DNA from: Sinobacterium caligoides
GTDB lineage: Bacteria > Pseudomonadota > Gammaproteobacteria > Pseudomonadales > Sinobacteriaceae
DNA: 64,000 nt
NCBI RefSeq assembly: GCF_003752585.1
Contig: NZ_RKHR01000006.1
Location: 1-64,000, forward strand
Direction of reading: 5' to 3'
The position numbers were made by a program, and so were the translations under genes. The notes under the pieces were generated by a model. That model did not search any database and was not told the origin of the DNA. It saw only the letters and a program-made list of their open reading frames with translations. Positions 1-8,974 of this stretch are shown piece after piece; position 1 is the stretch's first letter, and each line of letters starts with the position of its first letter.

Positions 1-363
<363 letters not shown>

Positions 364-665
364 AAATCTTTTACATCTACATAAAGTAAGATGTCGATAG
401 TATTAAGGTCACTATCAACCGGCTCAGACGCTAATCAAAACATTTACTCAATCTCAAACCACTCTCTAAAAAGACAGGGTTCAAGAAGTTATACATCTGC
501 ATGTATTGTGTGTAGATGCTTGCTTACGTCTGAATGTTTGAGACATTCACCCGCGCTAAGCACCCACACGAATTACTTGATCAAGTTGTTAAAAAGCCTG
601 TCAGCCGCTAGGGCGTAACATCTTCTGACAGAGCATATCTTCTTGCGAAGCCGCTCAATGTCGGG
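364..665 (-). other. rRNA operon leader
   Basis: This is non-coding transcribed leader between the rrn promoter and the 16S 5' end. It carries a boxA-like element, then the CGTGTGGGTG block (about 561-570) also found in E. coli rrn leaders, and several potential stems that would pair in pre-rRNA processing. A short reading frame crossing it on the plus strand (391-618) has no start context and is not considered a gene. Confidence 0.75.
586..597 (-). promoter_or_regulatory. boxA antitermination element of the rrn leader
   Basis: On the minus strand it reads GCTTTTTAACAA, close to the enterobacterial rrn boxA core GCTCTTTAACAA. It sits upstream of a GTGTGGG block as in E. coli. It is expected to recruit NusB/NusE for rRNA antitermination. 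The position between promoter and 16S supports the call. Confidence 0.8.
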
Positions 666-671
666 CTGCGT

Positions 672-699
672 ATTCTACTGAATCGCAACCTGGTGTCAA
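672..699 (-). promoter_or_regulatory. rrn sigma-70 promoter
   Basis: On the minus strand a perfect -35 TTGACA (694-699) is followed after 16 bp by -10 TAGAAT (672-677) and a GC-rich discriminator (GCAGCCC). Short 16-bp spacing with a GC discriminator is typical of growth-rate- and ppGpp-controlled rrn P1 promoters. It lies about 300 bp upstream of the 16S 5' end. Confidence 0.8.
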
Positions 700-924
700 C
701 GGTTATTTCAGCGTTTTCACCGCGTCGTTTTGAGTGGGCTTTGAGAGCTGTCTCGGTGACGACGGAGGCGAAATATACGGAGGTAGTGGCGATGGTGCAA
801 GGGCTTTTTGACCGTTTTATTAAATAAGCTTGTCAGGGGCTTAGAACGCTCAATTTTCAGACAAAAAACACGTAAACATACTTACAAAAGGCAGACCACA
901 AATCCTCAACGACAAAACGCAGGC
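700..924. other. Intergenic stretch upstream of the rrn promoter
   Basis: This lies between the tyrS terminator and the rrn promoter. No gene was recognised on either strand. Fis or UP-element sites could lie in the first ~100 bp next to the promoter, but no clear match is visible. Confidence 0.4.
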
Positions 925-954
925 AAAAAAAAGGCCGCTCGATGGCGGCCTTTT
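925..954 (-). terminator. Rho-independent terminator of tyrS
   Basis: The stem is GGCCGC / GCGGCC with loop-side bases TCGATG, followed on the minus strand by a run of eight T (925-932). It is 12 bp downstream of the tyrS stop. The A-rich other side also gives a short T run on the plus strand. Confidence 0.88.
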
Positions 955-965
955 CACAAGAACGA

Positions 966-2273
966 CTACACCAGCTCGATCAACTGATACTTTTTCTTGC
1001 CCAGTTTAACGATAAAGAAGCGACCGTAGAGGGCTGCTGAGACTGAGAAACACTCCTCCGCCTTCATATTATCCTCCGCCGACTTGGCAACACCATTAAT
1101 CAATACTGCCTTGCGCCCCAATGCATCTTTCACTTCACGGCCAGCTTTCACCATGCCTGACTCTGTCAGCAACGTCGTCAGCGGTTTCCCCGCTACATCG
1201 GCCACCGATAAATCACTTGCGGGTAAGCCATCTAGCTTCAACTGCTCCAGGTCACTCTCAGACAGGGCTGCGATATCACCACTAAACATAGCTTCAGTAA
1301 TTCTCTGCGCCCCTTCCAACCCATCATCACCATGCACTAGCTTTGTAACGTCTTCTGCAAGTATCCGCTGCGCCTGCGGGCGCCCTTCGGCTAGCGCATC
1401 TTGACGCTCAATCTCCGCCACCTCGGTAGGGCTCAAGAAGGTGAAGTAGCTCAAAAACTTATACACATCTGCATCGGCAGTATTAAGCCAAAATTGATAG
1501 AAGGCGTAAGGGGAGGTCTTTTTCGCATCAAGCCAAATGGTACCGCTTTCTGTCTTGCCAAACTTGGTGCCATCCGACTGCGTTACTAACGGAAGTGTGA
1601 TGCCGTACGCCTGGGCGCCATTCATTCGGCGCGTCAGTTCGGTGCCGCCGGTAATATTGCCCCACTGATCACTGCCGCCTATCTGAATGCTGCAGCTATG
1701 GCGCTTATTCAGTTCGGCGAAATCATATGACTGCAACAACATATAACTGAATTCAGTATAAGAAATGCCACTATCATCACGGTCTATCCGCTGCTTTACT
1801 GACTCTTTTTTGATCATTTGATTAACAGAAAAGTATTTGCCAACATCGCGCAGGAAGTCTAAAACACTCATCTCGCCAACCCAGTCAAGGTTGTTAACCA
1901 CGATAGCGCTATTATCACCACAGTCAAAGTCGACAAAGCGAGATACTTGAGCCTTCAGCTTATCAACCCAGCTGGCTACCACATCTTCAGTATTCAAGCG
2001 ACGTTCTTGCGCTTTGAATGACGGGTCACCGATCAGCCCGGTCGCACCACCGACCAAAAGCAATGGCTTATGCCCGGCCATCTGAAAACGCTTCATGGCC
2101 AGTAAAGGCACTAATGAACCAATGTGCAGACTATCGGCCGTTGGGTCGAAGCCACAATATACAGTACGCGATTGCTCTTCTAGGTGAGCGTGCAACTCTT
2201 GCTCCGCAGTCTTCTGCGCAATGAGGCCACGCTCATCAAGCTCTGTTAGTAATTCTGACTGTATTTCTGCCAT
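966..2273 (-). CDS. tyrS: Tyrosyl-tRNA synthetase
   Basis: Charges tRNA-Tyr with tyrosine in the cytoplasm. The class I catalytic core is visible: the HIGH-type HIGS motif near residue 50 and the KMSKS-type KFGKT motif near residue 240, which is the E. coli TyrS variant. A C-terminal S4-like RNA-binding domain (roughly residues 355-435) holds GREVKDALGRKAVLINGVAK. The 435-residue length is close to E. coli TyrS (424). The ATG at 2273 is preferred over a GTG at 2294 because it matches family length. The gene is monocistronic with its own terminator and reads toward the rRNA operon, an adjacency also remembered from Pseudomonas. Confidence 0.97.
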   Translation of the reverse strand: MAEIQSELLTELDERGLIAQKTAEQELHAHLEEQSRTVYCGFDPTADSLHIGSLVPLLAMKRFQMAGHKPLLLVGGATGLIGDPSFKAQERRLNTEDVVASWVDKLKAQVSRFVDFDCGDNSAIVVNNLDWVGEMSVLDFLRDVGKYFSVNQMIKKESVKQRIDRDDSGISYTEFSYMLLQSYDFAELNKRHSCSIQIGGSDQWGNITGGTELTRRMNGAQAYGITLPLVTQSDGTKFGKTESGTIWLDAKKTSPYAFYQFWLNTADADVYKFLSYFTFLSPTEVAEIERQDALAEGRPQAQRILAEDVTKLVHGDDGLEGAQRITEAMFSGDIAALSESDLEQLKLDGLPASDLSVADVAGKPLTTLLTESGMVKAGREVKDALGRKAVLINGVAKSAEDNMKAEECFSVSAALYGRFFIVKLGKKKYQLIELV

Positions 2274-2506
2274 GAGGTCTCTTCTCTGCTCCACCGAGTC
2301 TTTGGGGGTTTGATAAACAGCGCCTTGCCCTCGCTGAGGGATCAGGGCAATATTACCCTTTCACTGTCTGCGCCGCTGCTTCATCTTTGAATATGAAGGC
2401 GCACATTACAATATACGTTGCCAATTACAAGTATTAATAATTAACCGCATTTATTAAACAAGACCCCGCTTTCCGCCGCTGATCTTGTTAGAGATTTAAC
2501 TTTATT

Positions 2507-3961
2507 ATGTCTATCGACCACCGCGGTGCAACCCGCAAAGCCAACACAATACATAACAAATCAAGCAGTAAGAAAGGCTACCTATTTCTTACCGTCATCC
2601 TTGCACTGACTATTATCGGCGCCTTTCTCGTTGACAACAAACCTTCTCAGCCTACTCGCACACGCATCAACCTGCCGCTGAACTCGAGCGAGAGCGACGC
2701 TCTCAAGGATCAAGCTTCGGGCTCGTTGACGAATTTAAATCGCACAGAAAGCACAGCCTCCAACCAACAAACTACGACCGACAATGCAGCAGGTGCCAAT
2801 AATATTAGCACTCCCTCGAGTCTTAGCGATGAAACAAACCAGACCGTTGAGTGGCAAAACATAGAGGTTAAAAATGGTGACAACCTGTCGCTTATCTTTG
2901 GCCGTGCCGGACTTGGCCCCCGCGAGGTGCATCACTTCGTTTCTAGCAACAACAACGCAAAGCTGCTGCGCAACATCTATCCAGGGCAGACGCTATCATT
3001 CCTCATCGAGGATAATCAGCTGCACCGCCTACGCTACAATAAAAACAAGTTTAATATGCTTGAATTCACCCTCGCGGGAGACAGCTTCGAGAGTGAGACC
3101 ATTACTCGCCTGCCAGACATTGTCGTCAAACAGTCACACGCCATTATCGACAACAACCTCTTCCTCGCCGGCCAACAAGCTGGGCTGACACAAAACACCA
3201 TCATGGAGCTCGCCAATATTTTTAGCGGCGTACTCGATTTTGCCCTCGACCCCCGTAAAGGCGACAGCTTCACCGTACTCTACGAAGAGCTCTATCTCGA
3301 CGGCGACGCTATTGGCAACGGCAAGATACTCGCCGCCGAATACATAAACGCTGGCGAGAGCTTCCAGGCATTCCGCTATGTCGACAGCCAAGGCGACGTG
3401 GGCTACTACAACGAAAACGGGGTAAGTATGCGCAAGGCCTTCCTGCGCGCACCGGTCGACTTCACTAGAATCAGCTCCAACTTCAACCCCAACCGCCTGC
3501 ACCCTGTATTTAAAACCAAGCGTCCACACCGCGGCATCGATTACGCCGCTGCAGTTGGCACCCCGGTCTTCGCCTCCGGCGCTGGCCGAGTCACCGCATC
3601 CGGTTACTCCAAGGCCAACGGCAACTATGTTTTCATTCAACACGGGCCATCGTACGTCACCAAATATCTACATTTAAGTAAGCGCCACGTCAAAAAGGGT
3701 GATCGCGTCAAACAGAAACAGATTATCGGCAAGGTTGGCGCGACGGGCTACGTAACCGGGCCACACCTACACTATGAGTTCCTCGTTAACGGCGTACACC
3801 GCAACCCAAGAACCATTCTCGACAAGTTGCCAAAGGCCAAGTCTCTCGGTAAAAACGCGCTGGCAAACTTCAGAAAACAGACCAAACAGATTGCCATGCA
3901 ACTGCAGATGATCTCGGGGCAATACGCCAATACTAGTAAGGATGATTCGAACGATGGCTGA
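2507..3961 (+). CDS. M23 family murein endopeptidase (MepM-like)
   Basis: Membrane-anchored peptidoglycan DD-endopeptidase of the YebA/MepM type. One N-terminal membrane segment lies at about residues 24-42, then a low-complexity Ser/Thr/Asn linker, an OapA/LysM-like domain (about 115-200), and a C-terminal LytM/M23 domain (about 335-435). The zinc ligands are intact: HRGID (H341, D345) and HLH (H420, H422). The length of 484 is near E. coli MepM (440). The 3' end overlaps anmK by 8 bases, coupling cell-wall cleavage to recycling of its products. It diverges from tyrS across ~230 bp, where its promoter should lie. Confidence 0.9.
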   Translation: MSIDHRGATRKANTIHNKSSSKKGYLFLTVILALTIIGAFLVDNKPSQPTRTRINLPLNSSESDALKDQASGSLTNLNRTESTASNQQTTTDNAAGANNISTPSSLSDETNQTVEWQNIEVKNGDNLSLIFGRAGLGPREVHHFVSSNNNAKLLRNIYPGQTLSFLIEDNQLHRLRYNKNKFNMLEFTLAGDSFESETITRLPDIVVKQSHAIIDNNLFLAGQQAGLTQNTIMELANIFSGVLDFALDPRKGDSFTVLYEELYLDGDAIGNGKILAAEYINAGESFQAFRYVDSQGDVGYYNENGVSMRKAFLRAPVDFTRISSNFNPNRLHPVFKTKRPHRGIDYAAAVGTPVFASGAGRVTASGYSKANGNYVFIQHGPSYVTKYLHLSKRHVKKGDRVKQKQIIGKVGATGYVTGPHLHYEFLVNGVHRNPRTILDKLPKAKSLGKNALANFRKQTKQIAMQLQMISGQYANTSKDDSNDG

Positions 3962-5078
3962 TTATTATATTGGGCTAATGTCGGGAACCAGCCTCGACTC
4001 AATTGACGCCGTCTTGGTCGATTTCAGCAGCACAATGCAACTGGTGGCGACAAGGAGCCACCCTCTACCCAATACTCTACGCCGCGACATACACCGACTC
4101 ATGAGTAGCGGTGACCATGAGATCGAGCTCATGGGTGTTGTCGATCGTCAGTTCGCCCTCTGCCAAGTAGAGGCCGTAAAAAAACTGCTGGCCGACAACG
4201 CCATCGACTCCAACGATATCACCGCCATCGGCAGCCATGGCCAGACCATCCGCCACCGACCCGCCGATCAACAGCGTTCTTATCAGCATGCGTTCAGCCT
4301 GCAAATTGGCGACCCGAACACCATTGCCTATGAAACCCAGATCACCACCGTGGCCGACTTCAGGCGCCGTGACATCGCCGCCAACGGCCAAGGCGCACCA
4401 CTGGCACCGCTCTTTCATCGCTACATTCTCAACCAACAAAAGCGAACTGCCGACGGCGTTGTTATCTGTAACATTGGCGGTTTCAGCAACCCGACTATCC
4501 TCGGGCACAACACCATCTGCGGCTTCGATAGCGGTCCCGGTAACGTATTAATGGATAGCTGGATCGAGCGCAAGCGTCAGCAGCGCTACGACGACGCAGG
4601 GGCATGGGCCCGCTCCGGCACATTACATGAAGCGCTGCTCGACAAGCTACTTGAGCACGAATATTTTGCTCTACCGCTACCCAAGAGCACCGGTAGAGAG
4701 AGCTTCAACCTTGATTGGCTCGATCAGCAACTAGAGACCCTCAACGTTCCTATTGCAGATGCCGATGTTCAACGCACATTGCTTGAGTTAACCGCCCGCA
4801 GTATTGCCGCGGCAATCAGTGACCACCCGTTAACATCGAGCGCGCTCTACATCTGTGGTGGCGGAGCCCACAATAGCTTCCTGTTGCAGCGACTCACCGA
4901 ACTGCTGCCTCGACACCTCGTCGCAACCACGCAAGAGCTCGGCCTTGACCCCGACTGGGTTGAAGGTTGTGCCTTCGCCTGGCTAGCTAAACAAGCGATC
5001 AATCGACAGGCTGTTGACTGCCAGGCAGTTACCGGCGCGATGAGCGACAATATCTTAGGCGGCATCTACTACGCTTAA
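3954..5078 (+). CDS. anmK: Anhydro-N-acetylmuramic acid kinase
   Basis: Phosphorylates and hydrates 1,6-anhydro-MurNAc to MurNAc-6-phosphate in peptidoglycan recycling. The N-terminal phosphate loop GLMSGTSLDSIDAVLVDF and GSHGQTIRHRP near residue 95 are family hallmarks, and GFDSGPGNVLMD is present. The length of 374 matches E. coli AnmK (369). The ATG at 3954 follows AAGGA by 11 bases; an in-frame ATG at 3942 lacks ribosome-binding spacing. It overlaps the end of the M23 peptidase gene. Confidence 0.95.
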   Translation: MADYYIGLMSGTSLDSIDAVLVDFSSTMQLVATRSHPLPNTLRRDIHRLMSSGDHEIELMGVVDRQFALCQVEAVKKLLADNAIDSNDITAIGSHGQTIRHRPADQQRSYQHAFSLQIGDPNTIAYETQITTVADFRRRDIAANGQGAPLAPLFHRYILNQQKRTADGVVICNIGGFSNPTILGHNTICGFDSGPGNVLMDSWIERKRQQRYDDAGAWARSGTLHEALLDKLLEHEYFALPLPKSTGRESFNLDWLDQQLETLNVPIADADVQRTLLELTARSIAAAISDHPLTSSALYICGGGAHNSFLLQRLTELLPRHLVATTQELGLDPDWVEGCAFAWLAKQAINRQAVDCQAVTGAMSDNILGGIYYA

Positions 5079-5085
5079 CGTCTCA

Positions 5086-5541
5086 CTAAAAGTAGCGAAA
5101 AGGCCTCTGCTTAATAGCTTCTAACGCCTCAAGACCACTCTCCACCGTACCGACGAAAGGTACGAGGCTGCTGGCTTCCAGCCCCTCGCCGCCCAACCAG
5201 GTCTCACAGACACTAATCTCTATAACCTTTAGCGCCGTCAACTTCGCCGCGAGATCGACCAAGGCTTGGTTTTGTCGATAGCGAGATTGCAGAAATACCC
5301 GAGCCTCATCGCCGTGCAGGATAAAAGTTACCGGCTCGCTCACCGAACTCCGCTTATCACTCTGCCGGTATAGCGCATCCGCCCTCAGCAGCAATAGCTT
5401 GAGTTCAGCTGCGCTATGCAGACGAATATCGGCTAAATAAATTGGCGACCGCTCTGCCGCAAACGACATCGCCGAGCCGCAGAGAAATAGCAGAGCTAGT
5501 AGGGCAAGAAAGTATGAGCGGTGAGTGGACATCCTGTCCAT
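5086..5541 (-). CDS. Secreted DsrE-like protein of unknown function
   Basis: A 151-residue protein with a likely Sec signal peptide (hydrophobic stretch about residues 9-28, ending CGSAMSFAA). The mature part resembles the DsrE/DsrF fold: FILHGDEARVFL, then a conserved-looking cysteine in VCETWLG, then SLVPFVGTVESGLEAL. DsrE relatives bind sulfur or act as accessory proteins, but a periplasmic role here is inference. It is convergent with anmK (7-bp gap) and 9 bp downstream of erpA, probably in the same transcript. Start is ATG 5541; ATG 5532 is also possible. Confidence 0.7.
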   Translation of the reverse strand: MDRMSTHRSYFLALLALLFLCGSAMSFAAERSPIYLADIRLHSAAELKLLLLRADALYRQSDKRSSVSEPVTFILHGDEARVFLQSRYRQNQALVDLAAKLTALKVIEISVCETWLGGEGLEASSLVPFVGTVESGLEALEAIKQRPFRYF

Positions 5542-5550
5542 AAAACCAGC

Positions 5551-5907
5551 CTATATAGAGAAAGAGGAGCCACAGCCGCAGGTAGTGCTAGCATTGGGGT
5601 TGGTGATAATAAACTTTGAGCCTTCTAGTCCCTCGGTATAATCGACCTCAGAACCGGCCAGATATTGAAAGCTCAAGGGGTCGATAAGCATAGAGACCCC
5701 CCCTTTACTGACACAGGTATCGTCCTCGGCCTGAAGTTCGTCGAAAGTGAAGCCGTATTGAAAGCCTGAGCAGCCACCACCGGTCACAAAGACGCGTAGC
5801 TTTAAGCTATCGTTACCCTCGTCTTCAACCAACATCTTTACCTTCGCCACAGCGGCATCGCTGATTAGCATGGCATCACTCATCTCAAATTGTTCTACGC
5901 CGGACAT
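5551..5907 (-). CDS. erpA: A-type iron-sulfur cluster insertion protein ErpA
   Basis: A-type carrier that delivers Fe-S clusters to apoproteins, including isoprenoid enzymes IspG/IspH. The three cluster-ligand cysteines are present: GGGCSGF (C46) and the C-terminal CGCGSSFSI (C110, C112). The 118-residue length and near-identical C-terminal block to E. coli ErpA separate it from IscA and SufA. An AGAGG sits 9 bases before the ATG. It lies upstream of the DsrE-like gene and downstream of a bactofilin gene. Confidence 0.95.
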   Translation of the reverse strand: MSGVEQFEMSDAMLISDAAVAKVKMLVEDEGNDSLKLRVFVTGGGCSGFQYGFTFDELQAEDDTCVSKGGVSMLIDPLSFQYLAGSEVDYTEGLEGSKFIITNPNASTTCGCGSSFSI

Positions 5908-6019
5908 CTAGCAAAACCTCTTCGTCGATTAGCCTATCGACCTCAATACCCATATACAGCGCCGACCTATAGTCAGCTACTGGCCTGATTATCCACTAAA
6001 CCAAGTAAAACAGTCAACT

Positions 6020-6451
6020 TTAGCAGGGCTCCGCTTCACCGTCAGCAACACCGTCGGCGAAGTGCTCAATTGCCTTAACCTCTGGCTGATCAGTCGCATG
6101 CATGAGGTTACCGTTCACCTGGGCCCCTTTTGCCATCTCGATCACATTATAATGCACACTACCATCGATGACGGCGTTCGACGCTAACTCGAGGTGTTCA
6201 TTACTGTAAACATTACCGGCGACCCGCCCATTGACGATCGCCGAGGGCACATTGATGTCACCTTCTACTTCGCCACGCTCTAGTATACGGACAGTCGCTT
6301 TGCTGCCTGACTCGGCAGAAATATTACCCTCGATTCGCCCCTCGATCTCCAGCGTGCCGGCAAATTGAATATCCCCTTTAATCAAGGTGCCGTAAGCCAC
6401 TAATGTGGTGGCGTTTGAAAACGTCGCTGTACTACTCTTCTTACCAAACAT
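6020..6451 (-). CDS. Bactofilin (polymer-forming cytoskeletal protein)
   Basis: A 143-residue bactofilin (DUF583): a short disordered N-terminus, then a right-handed beta-helix core of Ile/Val/Gly repeats such as TLIKGDIQFAGTLEIEGRIE, RGEVEGDINVPSAIVNGRV and NVYSNEHLELASNAVIDG. Bactofilins self-assemble without nucleotide and scaffold local cell-wall enzymes, often M23 peptidases. Its start overlaps the stop of the preceding gene (TAATG), so translation is coupled to the membrane coiled-coil protein. The M23 peptidase gene is ~2 kb away on the other strand. Confidence 0.9.
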   Translation of the reverse strand: MFGKKSSTATFSNATTLVAYGTLIKGDIQFAGTLEIEGRIEGNISAESGSKATVRILERGEVEGDINVPSAIVNGRVAGNVYSNEHLELASNAVIDGSVHYNVIEMAKGAQVNGNLMHATDQPEVKAIEHFADGVADGEAEPC

Positions 6452-7179
6452 TATTTACTCTCTTCTACTCGCCATGGGTAGGCCTGATTGGTGACTTGCG
6501 CCACCCTGCCCCTCGACTTCGCGATCACTCGTAGCTCTTTCGGCGCAAAGCCCTGCGGCAACATCATTTCGCCTACGATATTTTGAAAATACTTAAAACG
6601 TAACTCAATCTCTTCGCTGTCAACACTCTCACTGAGCGCCTTCAAAGGAAACTCTTTAACTTGACCATTTTGTGTACCGACCACGTATACCTGCAAGCCC
6701 CCCCTCAAAACTTTGTGACGCGCCACCCGCTGTATCAGGGTCAAACGATAGTGGAATCGATCTGGCTGCTCCGTGGCAACGATATCGAGACTATAAACCG
6801 CTAACCCCGACTCATCGCCCGGGTCAATGGCGCTGCGATAAAAGGCAACATCCTGCTGCAGCTCGCGAATTTTGCTTTCGTTCGCCACGATCTCCTCTCG
6901 TACCTGCTGCTGTACGATATGCTGCACCTTATTATCTGTCAGAGCATTGTCTAGATCAGCCTGCAGCTCACTCAACTGAGCGAGCGCTCGATGGTATTGC
7001 TCACGCACCTCGCTCAGTTGCTGCTCAGTTTGCTGCTGTGCTTGAAAGCCTTTGTCATACCCTAACCAATAGCAGCCAAATACTAGCGCCAACAAGATGA
7101 GCAGCAACAGCGACACCAATAACAGCAAACGCCTCGGCCGATAGTGAATGACCATCGGACGCAGTTGCTGCTCCGCCAT
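6451..7179 (-). CDS. Single-pass membrane coiled-coil protein (DUF6776-like)
   Basis: A 242-residue protein of unknown function. A basic N-terminus (RPRRLLLL) leads into one membrane helix (about residues 18-40), then a Gln/Glu-rich coiled coil (about 48-118) and a C-terminal beta-rich domain (about 125-225) expected in the periplasm. The layout resembles PilO- or GspM-type inner-membrane assembly proteins, but no specific motif was recognised. The start overlaps the argC stop (TAATG) and its stop overlaps the bactofilin start. It is therefore a candidate membrane partner of the bactofilin; that is inference from gene order. Confidence 0.75.
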   Translation of the reverse strand: MAEQQLRPMVIHYRPRRLLLLVSLLLLILLALVFGCYWLGYDKGFQAQQQTEQQLSEVREQYHRALAQLSELQADLDNALTDNKVQHIVQQQVREEIVANESKIRELQQDVAFYRSAIDPGDESGLAVYSLDIVATEQPDRFHYRLTLIQRVARHKVLRGGLQVYVVGTQNGQVKEFPLKALSESVDSEEIELRFKYFQNIVGEMMLPQGFAPKELRVIAKSRGRVAQVTNQAYPWRVEESK

Positions 7180-8210
7180 TAAGGAGCCACCGCGATCGAA
7201 TTGAGGCCTTCACGCTCGTCAAAACCAAACATGATATTGAGGCACTGCACCGCTTGGCCAGAGGCTCCCTTACACAGGTTATCGATCACCGATAATACCA
7301 CCGCGGTGTTCCCGCCCTGAGGCTGGTGCACCGCAAGACGACAAATATTACTGCCCTTAACGCTGCGCGTCTGCGGATGACTGCCGGCTGGCAACACATC
7401 GACAAAGGGCTCGTTACGGTAACGTTCCTCAAATACAGCTTGCAGGTCAACACCATCAACTAGCAGCTCGCTGTAAAGCGTGGCATGAATACCACGAATC
7501 ATCGGCAGCAAGTGAGGGACAAAGGTCAAACCCACCTCGCCGCCCGCCGCGGCCGCCAAGCCCTGCTTAATCTCCGGCAGATGACGATGCCCGGTCGCAG
7601 CATACGCTTTAAAGCTATCGGCGGTCTCGGCAAAGAGGTTGTCAATTTTAGCACTGCGGCCTGCACCGCTAACGCCCGATGCGGCATTCGCGATCAAACG
7701 GCTCGGGTCTACCAACCCCTTCTCCAGCAATGGCAGTAACCCCAACTGTACCGAAGTAGGGTAACAACCAGCACAGGCGACTAATCGCGCCTCACGAATC
7801 TCTGCACGATTAACTTCCGGTAGACCGTAAACGGCCTCGGCAACGAGCTCTGGGCAACCGTGTGGCTGGCCATACCACTGCTCCCACAAGGCGATATCTT
7901 TAATACGGAAGTCTGCCGATAGATCGATAACGCGAGTGTCGAACGCCAACAGCTCCTGCATCATCCCCTGAGCCACACCGTGTGGCGTGGCAAAAAACAC
8001 CACATCGCACTGCGCCAGCTCACCTACCTCTGGGTTGCTAAAAGCCAAGTCATAGTGGCCACGCAGGCTGGGGTAGAGCTCGTCGACACGCACGCCTTGC
8101 TCTGCTCGCGAAGTGATCACCGCCACCTCGACCTCTGCATGCGCCGCTAGCAGGCGCAACAATTCCACACCGGTATACCCCGTACCACCTACAATTCCGA
8201 CCTTAATCAC
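7179..8210 (-). CDS. argC: N-acetyl-gamma-glutamyl-phosphate reductase
   Basis: NADPH-dependent third step of arginine synthesis. The Rossmann motif [18 protein letters not shown] opens the protein and the catalytic cysteine lies in [20 protein letters not shown] 8210, preceded by GAGG at 6-base spacing, gives 343 residues, the length of pseudomonad ArgC; a longer in-frame extension to 8276 lacks family similarity. It heads a tightly coupled leftward set (argC, membrane coiled coil, bactofilin) and diverges from hemJ. The window's other arginine gene, argA, is far away at 50 kb. Confidence 0.95.
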   Translation of the reverse strand: MIKVGIVGGTGYTGVELLRLLAAHAEVEVAVITSRAEQGVRVDELYPSLRGHYDLAFSNPEVGELAQCDVVFFATPHGVAQGMMQELLAFDTRVIDLSADFRIKDIALWEQWYGQPHGCPELVAEAVYGLPEVNRAEIREARLVACAGCYPTSVQLGLLPLLEKGLVDPSRLIANAASGVSGAGRSAKIDNLFAETADSFKAYAATGHRHLPEIKQGLAAAAGGEVGLTFVPHLLPMIRGIHATLYSELLVDGVDLQAVFEERYRNEPFVDVLPAGSHPQTRSVKGSNICRLAVHQPQGGNTAVVLSVIDNLCKGASGQAVQCLNIMFGFDEREGLNSIAVAP

Positions 8211-8421
8211 AACACCCTCACTCCGCCAATAAATCAATGAAATTTTGCTTCCGCCAGTGCTATGATTCAAGCCCACTCAGGCAATCGGCATAACAGTCTG
8301 TATCGTATCGAAAAGACAAGGATATTTCACCGTTTATAATGACCAATAAGCGACTCCTCAAGCTAATCACGTACAGCCTCCCGCCCTTTGCCTGCTACCC
8401 TCTCAAACAGGAAATAGATTG

Positions 8422-8841
8422 ATGTTATGGATTAAAGCGTTACACATTTTCTTCATGGTTGCCTGGTTCGCCGGCATATTCTATCTACCCCGTCTGTTCG
8501 TCAACCACGCGATGGTCAACGAGAGCAGCACAAGTGAGCAACTCAAGCTGATGGAGCGTAAGCTCTACCGTTTTATTACTCCTTTCATGGTGCTGACCAT
8601 CGCCTGCGGCTTTTGGCTCGTCTACTTTAACCCGCAATATTACTTTTCCTCTGCCTGGTTCCACGCCAAGCTCTGCCTGGTCCTATTGTTGGTGATCTAT
8701 CACTTTTACTGTGGCAAGCTGGTCAAAGATTTCGCCGCCGATAATAACCAGCGCAGCCATGTTTTTTATCGTGTGTTTAACGAGATCCCCGTACTGATAT
8801 TAATCGGAGCTATCGTATTAGTGGTGGTTCGGCCCTTTTGA
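8422..8841 (+). CDS. hemJ: Protoporphyrinogen IX oxidase HemJ
   Basis: Membrane-bound enzyme that oxidises protoporphyrinogen IX in haem synthesis (UPF0093 family). It has 139 residues with four hydrophobic segments. The first carries ALHIFFMVAWFAGIFYLPRL, with the conserved His and Arg of the family, and KLCLVLLLVIYHFYCGKL lies in the third. ATG 8422 is preceded by AGGA at nine bases; an upstream TTG (8419) is discounted. It diverges from argC. Confidence 0.92.
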   Translation: MLWIKALHIFFMVAWFAGIFYLPRLFVNHAMVNESSTSEQLKLMERKLYRFITPFMVLTIACGFWLVYFNPQYYFSSAWFHAKLCLVLLLVIYHFYCGKLVKDFAADNNQRSHVFYRVFNEIPVLILIGAIVLVVVRPF

Positions 8842-8974
8842 TAGGCTCGTACGATCTAGCATTTTGACGACTGAAAAGAATAGATCTATAACTAAGTCTA
8901 CTCTGCCCGGTTGTGGCCGTGACTAATAAGAAAGGGGGACGCCATCACCGCGGCCGCCTCTTTAGGAGCGAGAT

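Noticed and set aside
391-618. Short plus-strand reading frame in the rRNA leader
   Set aside because: It lies over the boxA and leader sequence, has no ribosome site and no protein-like composition.
3134-3643. Long antisense frame of 169 codons within the M23 peptidase gene
   Set aside because: The plus strand encodes a clear M23 protein; the antisense frame is a codon-bias shadow.
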